Source: Chiridota heheva
Lineage: Eukaryota > Echinodermata > Holothuroidea > Apodida > Chiridotidae
Direction: 5' to 3'
NCBI GenBank assembly: GCA_020152595.1
Contig: JAIGNY010003313.1
Location: forward strand, 2,354,501 to 2,418,500
DNA: 64,000 bases
Below, piece by piece: positions 54,340 to 64,000 of this stretch. Every line of letters begins with the position of its first letter. Within the stretch, counting starts at the first letter, position 1. Under the pieces are notes generated by a model that saw only the letters and a list, made by a program, of their open reading frames with translations, searched no databases and had not been told where the DNA came from. Made by a program: the position numbers and the translations under genes.

Positions 54340-56020
54340 TTTGACATGAAGCCCCACCTACTTATTAATAAACCAGCAAAACAATAGGGAATGCCAATGG
54401 ACCATGGGCTATCTATATACCACATATGAATCAAATTTAATGTACCTTTCTTGAAATATTGTGTTTCCTAATTTTTTCAGCAAAATCATATTAAGTCCTG
54501 CCCACTGTACATATTACTGAAATTCAACATTTTTACACCATGAACATGTAAACACTAGCTAACAACATGTACTTTATTACAATATAAGCATTTCAAGAAT
54601 TTTATATCAAACCCGCCTACTTATTGACATGCATGACATCACCAACAAAATAACAGGCACATCTACAGACCATGGGCTATCTGTGTACTTCATATCGTAT
54701 GATCTGGAATCCAGTGTATTATTCTTGAGATAATGTGTTTACAAGTCCTTCTCGGCAAAACCATATTAAGTATACCATGTGAACAATTTGAAACAAAACA
54801 GATACCGTATTTTCTCTGATAAACGCCCCCGGGGCGTTGCTTGAAAAACAGGGGGACTTTTATTCGAGGGTAAAGTATGAAGAAACAAATTTTACTTACA
54901 AAAGAACGGCAATTCCTTTTAGGCCTATGGTATTAGTTTCTTCAAGCGATTTTTTGTGTTTTTAGCACTTTTGTGCATGGATTATTAATGGAATATACTC
55001 TTTGCAAATTTTCTGCTTGGTCACGTACGACGTACAGCCTTATCAAGTCACATTCGGTAAGTTAAAGGTACGTTGTTACATCCTGAAAGTATGAAAAATG
55101 ACGGGGGGGGCGTTTATTAGAGTGGGGGCGTTTATTAGAGAAAATACGGTATGCAAAACAGACACGAAATTTGAGCTTTCAAGATTTTTACATTAAGCCT
55201 CGCCTACTCATTAATATGTATGACATCACCACCAAAAACAATAGGGCACATCTATGGACCAAATGCTATATGTGTACCACATATGATATGAATCCATTGC
55301 TTATCATTTTTGGGATATCGTGTTTACAAGCCATTTTCAGCAAAATCATATTAAACCCAGCCCACTATGCATATTAATAATATTCAACAAGTCTATACCA
55401 AGAACATACGAACTAATTAAAATCATAACTATACCAAATATGAAACAAAACAGACATGGGGTAGTTCAAATATGAGAATTTAAAGATTTTTACATTAAGC
55501 CTGCCATATGCATGACATAACCAAAAAAAAATAGGGCTCATCTATGGATCATGGGCTATCTGTGTATCAAATATGACATGAATCCAATGTATGGTTCTTG
55601 GAATATCATGTTTAAAAGCCCTTTTCAGCAAAATCATATTAAACCGAGCCCACTACACACATTAATAATAATCAACAATTTCATACCAAGAAAATACAAA
55701 CTAGCTAAAATCATAATTATACCAAATATGAAACAAATAAGACATGGGGTAGTTAAAATATGAGAATTTAAAGATTTTTACATTTAGCCTGCCATATGCA
55801 TAACATCATAACCAAAAACAATAGGGCTCATGTATGGACCATGGGCTATCTGTGTATCAAATATGACATGAATCCAGTGTAAGGTTCTTGGGGTATCATG
55901 TTTACAAGCTCTTTTCAGCAAAATCATATTAAGCCCTGCCCACTACAAATATTAATGAAATTCAATGTTTTCATACTATGAACATGTACACACTAGCTAA
56001 AATCGTAAGTATACCAAATA
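54340..56020 (+). repeat. roughly 310-bp tandem family, third block
   Basis: Five recognisable monomers (ACCATGGGCTATCT words at about 54401, 54669, 55257, 55549 and 55840). One monomer is split by the 54805-55149 MITE. The block is truncated on the right by the 56022 inverted repeat, so no microsatellite or hairpin end is present here. Confidence 0.85.
54805..55149. mobile_element. MITE, 345 bp, TA target duplication
   Basis: Left end CCGTATTTTCTCTGATAAAC and the reverse complement of the right end, CCGTATTTTCTCTAATAAAC, are near-identical inverted termini, each followed by CCCCC. The flanking TA at 54803-54804 and 55150-55151 and the uninterrupted 310-bp monomer when the insert is ignored show the exact insertion. 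No coding capacity. The TA duplication is compatible with Tc1/mariner-type or related transposases. Confidence 0.87.
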
Positions 56021-56021
56021 T

Positions 56022-56605
56022 GCGGTCTTACTATTTTGCAGACTGCAGACTGGAATTTGCAGACTAGTTCTTCCAAAATGCAAACACTATTGTGCAGAGA
56101 GGGCAACTTTTCTTATACTCTCTCTGTAAGATTTTAAAGATGAGACTTGTATTTTACACAATAGTCAGATAGTTGAGCGGCACACATATTCGTAGCCTGA
56201 GGCAAGCGCAGTAGATCTATCATACTCTGTGGCAATAAAGCTTTTTTGCGATTAACAGATTAAAGGCCATTGCAATTAAACTTTGCTCCCGTCTGCATTT
56301 AATAACTGCATAAAAAGGCCCGCGGCAATCGTTTAAGACAAGATTGGGTGGCCTTTAATTCTAATAACATTTCATTCAGCAGCTTTTTTTTTAGTTGGAT
56401 TTTAAATAAATGAGAAATCTCGTTCGGAGGTACATGACTACGCCATTTAAAACAGAGCCCTCATTCAGGGCTGTCAAGAAAATGTACTGTTTTCAACAAA
56501 GTATAATTTGTATAGTTCTGAATAACTGAAAGACATACCGCCCTACATAAAGACTATTTTAAAGTATTTTCTTTATTTTCATTAACATTGTATGTTAAGA
56601 GAATC
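56022..56605. repeat. left arm of a roughly 600-bp inverted repeat pair
   Basis: The sequence from GCGGTCTTACTATTTTGC to CATTGTATGTTAAGAGAATC matches the reverse complement of 63161-63769 along its whole length, with small indels. The left arm ends exactly at the gypsy LTR start (56606). Confidence 0.85.
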
Positions 56606-57220
56606 TTTAGAGAATCAAGAATACTAATGAAATTTACATCTCTAATTCTGGTTGAATTTGTCCAGACCCCAAAAAGCAGCAGATGGTTGTCACAAAATCA
56701 CCATGGCAACCATTGAAAAAGGAAGACACCAAATGGGCTGCTCCTTACTGTTTACTAATAGTTTACTTTACTTTAGTTTATTTTAATTTTATACACAGAG
56801 ACTGCCCTCATCACAATTATAGAGCAAACGCTGCCAAGGCTAATCAGAAGAACATCTCTGGTTTATGTTTAGAATAAGCCTAGCACCTAGCCTAGACTAA
56901 TTTAGTAAACGTTCAGGAATTATTAATACTTTAGCTCTTATATTAAGGAATATGTTTATATACACCAGCGCTGCCACTAATAGCTATTTACAACTCAAGG
57001 CAGGACTTAATGAAGTATACTAAGTTCATCATTATAGCTGGGACCATAGTGCAGGGAAAATAATACAAGAAGATATCAAAATCACCGCTAGCTGGTTGAA
57101 TAGGACCACTATTTGCTGGTCACATAAATTGAACAAATAAACTAAGCAGGCGCTTGCTGCTTGTTACAAAGATCAGCAATTAAGACATTGTTGAATAAAA
57201 TACAGGCTTAGGAATTTAAG
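56606..57220 (-). repeat. 3' LTR of the gypsy element
   Basis: Matches 59683-60298 throughout, with scattered substitutions and a short indel, so the copy is old. It shares TTTAGAGAATCAAG at one end and AGGAATTTAAG at the other. Confidence 0.85.
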
Positions 57221-57329
57221 TGTGATGAGTTGCTGAGTTGCTCGTATACCTGGATGAGACAAATCATGCAAAGAATAAAAAAGTTGATGTCTAAATGGTA
57301 AAGTTATATATGGTCGTGGTTTGTCTGTT

Positions 57330-58610
57330 GATGTATCACAAAGTATAGTTTTTTCAGAAGAAGGGATTGGGTAACTAAAAAACGAGATTCGTTGATTTCT
57401 TGAGCTGCAGTAATTCTTGATCTCTCTCTTGCTTATTGGCTACGTTTTGGTAGTCAATAACTACATGGTGATTGCAACGAGCTAAGCTTGCAACGTGATA
57501 AGGCATCTGCGACTTTGTTATCCTTTCCCGAAATAAAGGATATATCTGTGCTGAATTAAGAAACATAATCAAGATGGCGAATCTCACGCGGAGAATAGCA
57601 ATCAGGCCTTGCATCAAGTGCATGAGTCAAAGGTTTGTGGTCTGTTGTGATGTAAAAATCTTGAATTTCCAAATAGTGCTTGAAATGTTTGACTGCTAAA
57701 TATACAGCGAGTAATTTAGGACCAAAGGTACTATACTATATTTGGTTTCTGCTGGCTGTAATCTCTTAAAAAAAATGGAACTGGGTGCAATACATTATTA
57801 ATGTTCTGTTAAAGAACGGCCCCTACCGCGTAATTAGATGCATCAACGACCAAACAAAAGAGGGCATTGGCTTTATAATGTATTAATAAGGTTGCTTTTG
57901 CTAACACTGTCTTGGCTTGCTTAAAAGCAGTCTGTTCTTGTTGGAAGAGCTGGATTACTTTGTTTTTGCTCTTACACAACAATAAATCTCTTAGAGATTG
58001 TACAATTTCAGCACAATGTGGAGTGAAACGCCTGTAAAACTAAAAATTCCCTAATCTTGCAAAGGGAGTCAGGCTGAGGAAACTCCAGGATGGCTTTAAC
58101 TTTATCTTCCACCAGCAGAATACAGTCTCTGCTTATGTGATGTCCAAGAAAGTTCAGCTCTGGTACACCAAATACACTTTTTGCGGGGTTGATAACAATG
58201 CCAAACTCACTGAGACGTTGGAACAAGTCTAAAGTGACGGTGATGTTGATCACTATCTTCGTTAGCAATCAATAGGTCATCGATGTAGGCAAAAACGAAA
58301 TCTTAGCCATGCAGGACTTGATCACTTAATCTTTAGACTGTTGCATGGCGTTTCTGAGACCTAGTGGCATATGCATGAATCGAAAAGACCAAAAGACGTT
58401 GTGATTGCGGTTTTCGGAAAATCTGCCGGCTCCATTGGGATTTGGTAGTAAGCTCTCACAAAGTCAATTTTACTGAAAACATTCTTCCCATGTAAAATAG
58501 AAGTAAAATTGTGGATATGAGGGATTGGATACCTATCCAGCACTGTTGCATTGTTTAAGGCACGATAATCTCTGCATGGCCTCCAATCTTTAGGGGTTGG
58601 CATAGGTACT
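57330..58610 (-). pseudogene. gypsy RT and RNase H remnants
   Basis: [37 protein letters not shown] (first aspartate present), TSFGLF, then a frameshift and FAYIDDLLIAN (about 58270-58300). The connection appears in 58008-58268 (ELNFLGHHIS, KVKAILEFPQP). RNase H tail: TTDHKPLTHALDA followed by SPREIRHLDYVS and DNKVADALSR at about 57500-57650. Frameshifts at several points. The integrase that should follow is absent; the frame runs almost straight into the 3' LTR. Confidence 0.82.
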
Positions 58611-59048
58611 ATGTGCAGTGGAGAGGCCTAAGTACGGTCAGAAACTCTAATGATGCCAAGCTCTTACATGTGATCAAATTTACCTTTCGCGAGAAACAAC
58701 TTTTCGCAGGAAATAACTTCTCTGGCGCTAATCAACGAGGACGTGCATTTACAGGTGGTCCTGCCTCGCTGCCTGTAGTTGGTGACTTACTCGTTTCCCA
58801 AATCTGTGGAGGGCTGCGAGCCACTTACATAAGTACAGGGTTTTCTACATCTACTTGATCTTTCCTTAAACCGACGATGATACCAGCAAACACAGTCATC
58901 CTGCAAATTTCTAGCGGGGCTTCTTTTATCAAAACTTCGTCGACTACCACTTCGCCTACGACTCCTAGAGCTGTTTCGGTCTTGAGCAAATCCCGAACCA
59001 TATCAGTCAATGCTGAAATCCTAGTGTTCATTTCCTTATGTAGGCTTT

Positions 59049-59520
59049 CTATGTCAGTGTGGCTGGGTGTGTAACTTCTAAAATCTTATCAGCCATAAGT
59101 GCTATGTCCTCCAATTTCAATGAGTCACTAGAAGAAGCTAAAATTAATTGGATGTTATGTGGCATACGTCGCAGAAAAAATTGCCTCAAGAACTTGTCGT
59201 TGAGTGCAATATCCCCTAAAAGTTGCTTCAGACAGCGCAAGAATTGAGATGCTGTCTCATCATCCATTTCTTTCGCCACGAGAAGTCGATGCATGCGCTT
59301 CTGCTCAGAACCTGAAGTATGTTGGATAAGAATAGTTTTCAGTTTGTCGTAAGGCTTTATGACAGGAGGTTTTAATATTATATCCCACACCTCTTGGGCT
59401 ACCTCCGGTTGCAATGATGACACAATGTAATACACTTTTGTGGCTTGGAGTTGTGATACAGCTAATTTTAAATTGGGCTCCAACTTGCGAGCACCATAAA
59501 GCGAGGTTGTTTGGCCAATA
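59049..59520 (-). pseudogene. gypsy gag segment
   Basis: A 144-codon frame with helical content and SEQKRMHRLLVAKEMDDETA and SQFLRCLKQLLGD, a pattern seen in gypsy-type gag capsid domains. It is truncated before any CCHC knuckle. The region 58610-59048 between gag and RT is degenerate and holds no protease motif. Confidence 0.75.
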
Positions 59521-59682
59521 GTAATTTAATGCTTACCGTGGTGACTGCCAATTCCAATTCTGCCATCATGACAAAAATGTTCTGCTAGACCAAACCGTTA
59601 AACTTAGCAATATCCACAAGAAAAGCCCGGTGCAGAATAACCAACCAGAATAACAACTGTCAAATCACGTAGGATTCACCAC

Positions 59683-60298
59683 TTTAGAGAATCAAGAATA
59701 CTAATGAAACTTACTTCTCAAATTCTGGTTGAATCTGTCCAGACCCCAAAATGCAGCAGATAATTGTCACAAAATCACCATGGCAACCATTGAAAAAGGA
59801 AGACACCAAATGGGCTGCTCCTTACTCTTTACTAATAGTTTAATTTACTTTAGTTTAGTTGAATTTTCAACACAGAGACTGCCCCCATCACAATTATGGA
59901 GCAAACACTGCCAAGGCTGATCAGAAGAACATTTCTGGTTTATGTTTAGAATTAGCCTAGCACCTAGCCTAGACTAATTTATAATTATTTATAGTTTAGA
60001 TCTTATATTAAAGAATATGTTTATATACACCAGCATTGCCACTAATGGCTATTTACAACTCAAGGCGGGACTTAATGAAGTTCACTTAGTACATCATTAT
60101 ACATGTAGCTGGGACCATACTGCCGGTCGAATGATACAACAAGATATCAAAATCACCGCTAGCCGGTTGGATAGTAGGACCACTACTTGCTGGTCACATA
60201 AATTGAACAAATAAACTAAGCAGGCGCTTAATTGCTGCTTGTTACAAAGATCAACAATTAAGACATTGTTAATTAAAATACAGGCTTAGGAATTTAAG
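59683..60298 (-). repeat. 5' LTR of the gypsy element
   Basis: Direct repeat of 56606-57220. On the minus strand this copy precedes gag. Confidence 0.85.
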
Positions 60299-60299
60299 G

Positions 60300-61570
60300 C
60301 TTCAAAACAGAGCTGAAGCTGGCAATAAACAGGCCTAAGATTATGTTGCGGCATGCCTACACTAAGGTAATACAGTAATGTTACGTTAACGCCCAAAGGT
60401 AAAAGATGTTTCAAAATGCTCCTAAAAACCTAGGTAAATCTGCTACTGAATGAATTAAACCATTCCAGAGAGTGTGCTTGGATATTCAATTAATCTGAGC
60501 TTTAATGTTGAATAATTAAGTTAAGATTGACATTCAAATAATACTGCTTAGAAACTACGTCATATCTGAGCAAGCTCCAAAAGGCAAGAGAGAGTGCAAC
60601 ACCTAAATTTGCCTCGCTTACATCATCAAAACAGGGTCGTCCGAGGACATGATAAAATATGTACAAAATACCAAAATCAAAATAACAATGGGACTCTACA
60701 TCAGCCCCCTCCTAGATCACAAGCAAAGTGATGTACCGTTCACATGGCATAACTTCACCAAATTTTAAACAATAATATACAAATCTGATTGAAGGACATT
60801 TTATCGGGGAAGGTGGTGTTACACCAGTTTGAACAGGCAAATGACACTAATAAAGTCTTCTGCAATTTGGGAAAATTGTTGCCAAATTTTACCCACTTTT
60901 CTAATAGCCTAATTTTAATCAATATCATCCAACTTTAAACCAATTTTTCAATTATAATTTCCCAATTTTACCACACAACCTGGACTGTCAGACTGCAGGA
61001 AGAAAACATGCAACCAGGCAGGTAAACATCCTTTCAAGTGTAGCAGTGCAGCTTTCAGTGCCGGGGGAAGGGGAGAGGGGAGCGGACGGGGAGGGAAAGG
61101 GGGGGGGAAGGGGGTAATTAAAGGGAAATAGCTGTACCCAGAGGTGTATAACGGAAGGATTTTATTTCTTGTTAATATAAGATTGTAAAAATGAAGTAAA
61201 TTTAAGTAAAACATGTTGCAAATTTTCGTAAAACTGATGGCAAACTTTAGTATAAATATTTGGAAATGTCCTCCAGAAAATGAGTAAAATGTCCCGGAGG
61301 AAAAAAACATTTCCAGAAAATTGAAGAAAATGTCCCGAAACTGGATGAAATTACTTGAACAATTTCTCCAAAATGTCGGAAATTGAAGAAAATCAAAGAA
61401 AATGGCCTAGGTAATGTCATTGATCACATGAATTTGGCGGCCCCCCTACCCCCCCCCCCTCCCCTCCTGCTCAGACCTGGCAGCAATGCATTTTTGTAAT
61501 GTGGGGGAGGGGATTTCATTTTTGATAACTTCAATTACTTAGGATTAGGTTTTATGCCAAAAGGAGTATG
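60300..61570. repeat. interior sequence with AAATTTTC-type array
   Basis: 60300-60850 is unrecognised. 60860-60970 and 61200-61410 carry words such as GAAATTGAAG and AATGTCCCG of the dispersed array family. 61060-61130 and 61438-61470 are G/C runs. The minus frame 60948-61310 is a repeat artefact. Confidence 0.5.
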
Positions 61571-61574
61571 TCAA

Positions 61575-62645
61575 ATTCCTAAGTTCAACAAAGTTGAAAT
61601 CTAAGGTTGCTTTATACAATTTTACGAAAATTTTGTCTAGAACTATTGATTTACCTGAAAGTATCCTCCAAATTTTTGATCATAAGATAATGCCTATTCT
61701 AACATACGGTTCTGAGTTATAGGGTATGTCATGAAAGTACAAATCAGAGTTTACAATTCGTTTCATGAATATGTATTAGGTTTGCCACCAAATGCCATAA
61801 ATATCCTAGCACTAGGAGAGCTGGGTTGCTTTTCCTTTAAAAGTCAAACAATACTAAAGCAAATGACTTATTGGCAAAGACTTCTTATTCTTGATAAAGA
61901 CAGGTATCAGACTCATTGTTATCTAGAACAAAGAGTATTAGAAAACAAAGGAGTGCTATCATGGGGACTGTGTGTTAAAAATATTTGTATAAAACCAGGG
62001 AGTTGCCATTTAGACAGGTTTGGTAATGTTTGGGAAGGGCAGGGAGATGGGATCACTACACAATTTTATAAAAATTTTAAGCGGCGAATTTGTGACATAG
62101 ATAGACAGAACTGGTTGAGTGATATCAATTCTAAAGTTCTTTGCGTTGTTATGTACAATTTAAAACAGAAAGATATGCAGAGCCATAACTATCATTTAAT
62201 GTTTTTAAACTTAAAAAGTTGCTCTCCCAAATCAGATTGCTTGCCTTGAAATTGAAGTCAACGAAGGCCATTATTGTAATATAACTTATGAACAAAGGTT
62301 TTGTCAGGTTTGCAATTTAAAAGAGGTTAGAGATGAATATCAGTTTCTCTTAATTTGTCCATTCCTTTCTGAAATCAGCTGTAAATTTATTTCTAAATAT
62401 TTCTTTCAACCGGCAACTAAATCAAAATGCAATGTTTTATGATCAGCTACAGTAGTTCTAAATACTTATTTTTGCAGATATCACACTTTATTTTACACGC
62501 AATGGAAGCAAGACTTTGTTTCTTTCTCTTTGATTATTGTTTGTTGTTAGAACCTCAATTATGTACCATTTAATTAATTGTTTATGTTTGTGACAAAGGC
62601 CAGATGGCCTAGAGCACTGTAATAAATTGTAATGTATTATTGTAT
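61575..62645 (+). mobile_element. LINE C-terminal fragment (L2/Tx1-like)
   Basis: The plus strand reads HKIMPILTYGSEL (about 61680), then, with frameshifts, LGELGCFSFKSQTILKQM and YWQRLLILDKDR in the 61731-62249 frame, a layout typical of the region after RT in many LINEs. The 3' part has CAGATGGCCTAGAGCACTG and (TATTG)n. Inactive. Confidence 0.7.
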
Positions 62646-63160
62646 TGTATTTAAAGGAGGGCTTAACTGTTTTTGCGAAGGCAGAAATTGCAGCTCTTGA
62701 ATATAAGCTAGTTCAAATACATATTTTCTCTCATGGGCATAATTTTAACTTACACAACTTATACAATACCTGACAACTACCTAAAATGGCACTCCGCAAC
62801 CTGCTCCGCAGCTCCTCAATTTAATAATGACGATATACTTTATTACCGTCATTTGCCTGTTCACACCGGAAATTTCTGCCAGTGTCGCACCTCTCCCCCT
62901 TCTTATTTTATGTATTTAGTCTATATTATTGTTAAAAATTTGCTGAAGTTATGCCATGTAAACGGTACAAAGTAATGTTAACCTTCTCTTTAAATACATC
63001 CACCATGATTTTTAGGCTGCTAAATGGTATGCGAATTTTACCCCCTTATTTTTTTACAACCCCAACAATTTTACTTCCCCCACTTATTTTACCCTGGTTT
63101 TGCTACTGCCCACACCCTAGTATTTACACCCATGCTTATGAGCTATGGCCACTTGAATAG
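62646..63160. other. no recognisable feature
   Basis: AT-rich sequence between the LINE fragment and the right inverted-repeat arm. Small frames lack any pattern. Confidence 0.45.
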
Positions 63161-63769
63161 GATCCTCTTAACATACAATGTTAATGAAAAGAAAGAAAAT
63201 ACTGTAAAATAGTCTATATGGCGGCGGTGTGTCTTTCAGTTATTCGGAACTAAACAATTCATACTTTGTTGAAAACAGTACATATTTTTAGTCCTGAAAA
63301 TGAAAATGAAAATGAAATGCTCCATTTCAAATAGCATAGTCATGTACATCCAAACGAGTTTACTCATTTATTTAAAATGCAACTCGAAAAAAAGCTGATG
63401 AATGAAAGGACATCAGAATTAAAGGCCACCCAATCTTGTCTTAAACAATAGCTGTGGGCCTTTTTATGCACTTATATTCAATGCAGACACGAGCAAAGTT
63501 TTATTGCAATGGCCTTCAATCTGTTAATCACAAAAAGCTTTATTGCCACTGACTATGGTAGATCTACTGCCCTTATGTCAGGTTACGAATAAATGCGCCG
63601 CTCAACTATCTGACTATGCAGTTAATATGTTGGTGTAAAATACAAGTCTCATCTTTAAAATCACATAGAGAGAATAGGAAAAGTTGCCACGTCTGCGCAA
63701 TAGTGTTTGCATTTTGGAAGAACTAGTCTGCAAATTCCAGTTTGCAGTCTACAAAGTAGTAAAGACTGC
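63161..63769. repeat. right arm of the roughly 600-bp inverted repeat pair
   Basis: Reverse complement of 56022-56605 with indels. The outer end reads, on the minus strand, GCAGTCTTTACTACTTTG. Together the arms enclose 6.6 kb. Confidence 0.85.
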
Positions 63770-64000
63770 ATTGCATTCCGATTGAAAAAAGACTAACTCT
63801 TTTCCTTTTTTTTTCTTATTCATGTTGAAAAAATCATAAAGACGAAAGGAATTGTTCTCACTTATCTCAGAATCATAATTCTCCTAACCTTGTTTGATGA
63901 AATAAAATAGCATTCTCATGTGATCTCACTTGAGTGCGAGCATGCGATCAGATCCACTGCAGGAGAGCTGATCGGAGTTTATGATGACCGAAAAAATAAA
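63770..64000. other. no recognisable feature
   Basis: End of window; non-coding as far as I can see. Confidence 0.4.

Larger units (their letters stand above)
56606..60298 (-). mobile_element. internally deleted Ty3/gypsy LTR retrotransposon
   Basis: Two direct repeats of about 615 bp (56606-57220, 59683-60298) flank a 2.46-kb interior on the minus strand. The interior holds a gag segment, an RT core and an RNase H tail in gypsy order, but protease, nucleocapsid knuckles and integrase are missing. Next to the 5' LTR the minus strand reads TGGTGAATCCTACGTGATT, which could be the primer-binding site. Clear TG/CA ends and a target duplication were not found. Confidence 0.82.

Noticed and set aside
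57375-57623. Possible 5' exon of TAF1A on the minus strand
   Set aside because: It contains a retroelement RNase H tail signature (DNKVADALSR region) and lies inside the LTR-flanked element.
61731-62249. A 172-codon frame as a possible host gene
   Set aside because: The context (YGSEL upstream, ELG and YWQRL motifs, LINE-type 3' end) fits a LINE C-terminus; no splice sites needed or seen.

Overview
The window looks like repeat-rich nuclear DNA from a marine invertebrate, most likely a deuterostome such as an echinoderm or hemichordate. The evidence is spliced exons with GT/AG borders, many LINE and LTR retroelement relics, a Ty3/gypsy-type element with a copia-like domain order (the Gmr1 arrangement, described from deuterostomes), and hAT-like MITEs with 8-bp target duplications. 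The species call is inference.

Left third (1-22 kb): a 22-bp minisatellite, then two nonautonomous hAT-like elements (1330-2157 and 2586-4654). Next comes a decayed endogenous DNA-virus-like element (about 5.16-14.45 kb, all genes on the minus strand). It has a double-jelly-roll-type major capsid gene, a FtsK/HerA-type packaging ATPase, a duplicated gene pair with capsid-like character, and several small membrane or coiled-coil proteins. No DNA polymerase, integrase or protease is recognisable in it. A LINE relic and a 21-bp AT-rich minisatellite lie inside it. From 15.1 to 22.3 kb is a composite repeat block with inverted flanks, enclosing a Gmr1-like pol fragment.

Middle (22.4-33.2 kb): a nearly complete but frameshifted I-superfamily-like LINE on the plus strand (22.4-27.84 kb). 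It is followed by a LINE RT piece amplified as an in-frame 45-bp tandem array, a 66-bp tandem array, a roughly 310-bp tandem family with a microsatellite and terminal hairpin, further LINE relics and a 49-bp minisatellite.

Right half (33.3-64 kb): six exons of a host gene on the minus strand, recognisable as TAF1A (Pol I SL1/TIF-IB subunit), 33323-54087. The 5' coding exons were not found. Its introns carry a tRNA-type SINE, a second inverted LINE copy (43.4-47.98 kb), a higher-order 24-27-bp minisatellite and more copies of the 310-bp family. Beyond it are a TA-flanked MITE (54805-55149), a pair of roughly 600-bp inverted repeats (56022-56605 and 63161-63769), and between them an internally deleted Ty3/gypsy element with two LTRs.

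Apart from TAF1A nothing here looks like a functional host gene. All mobile and viral coding regions examined carry stops, frameshifts or deletions, except a few short viral reading frames that remain open. Functional calls rest on motif recognition, not on searches.
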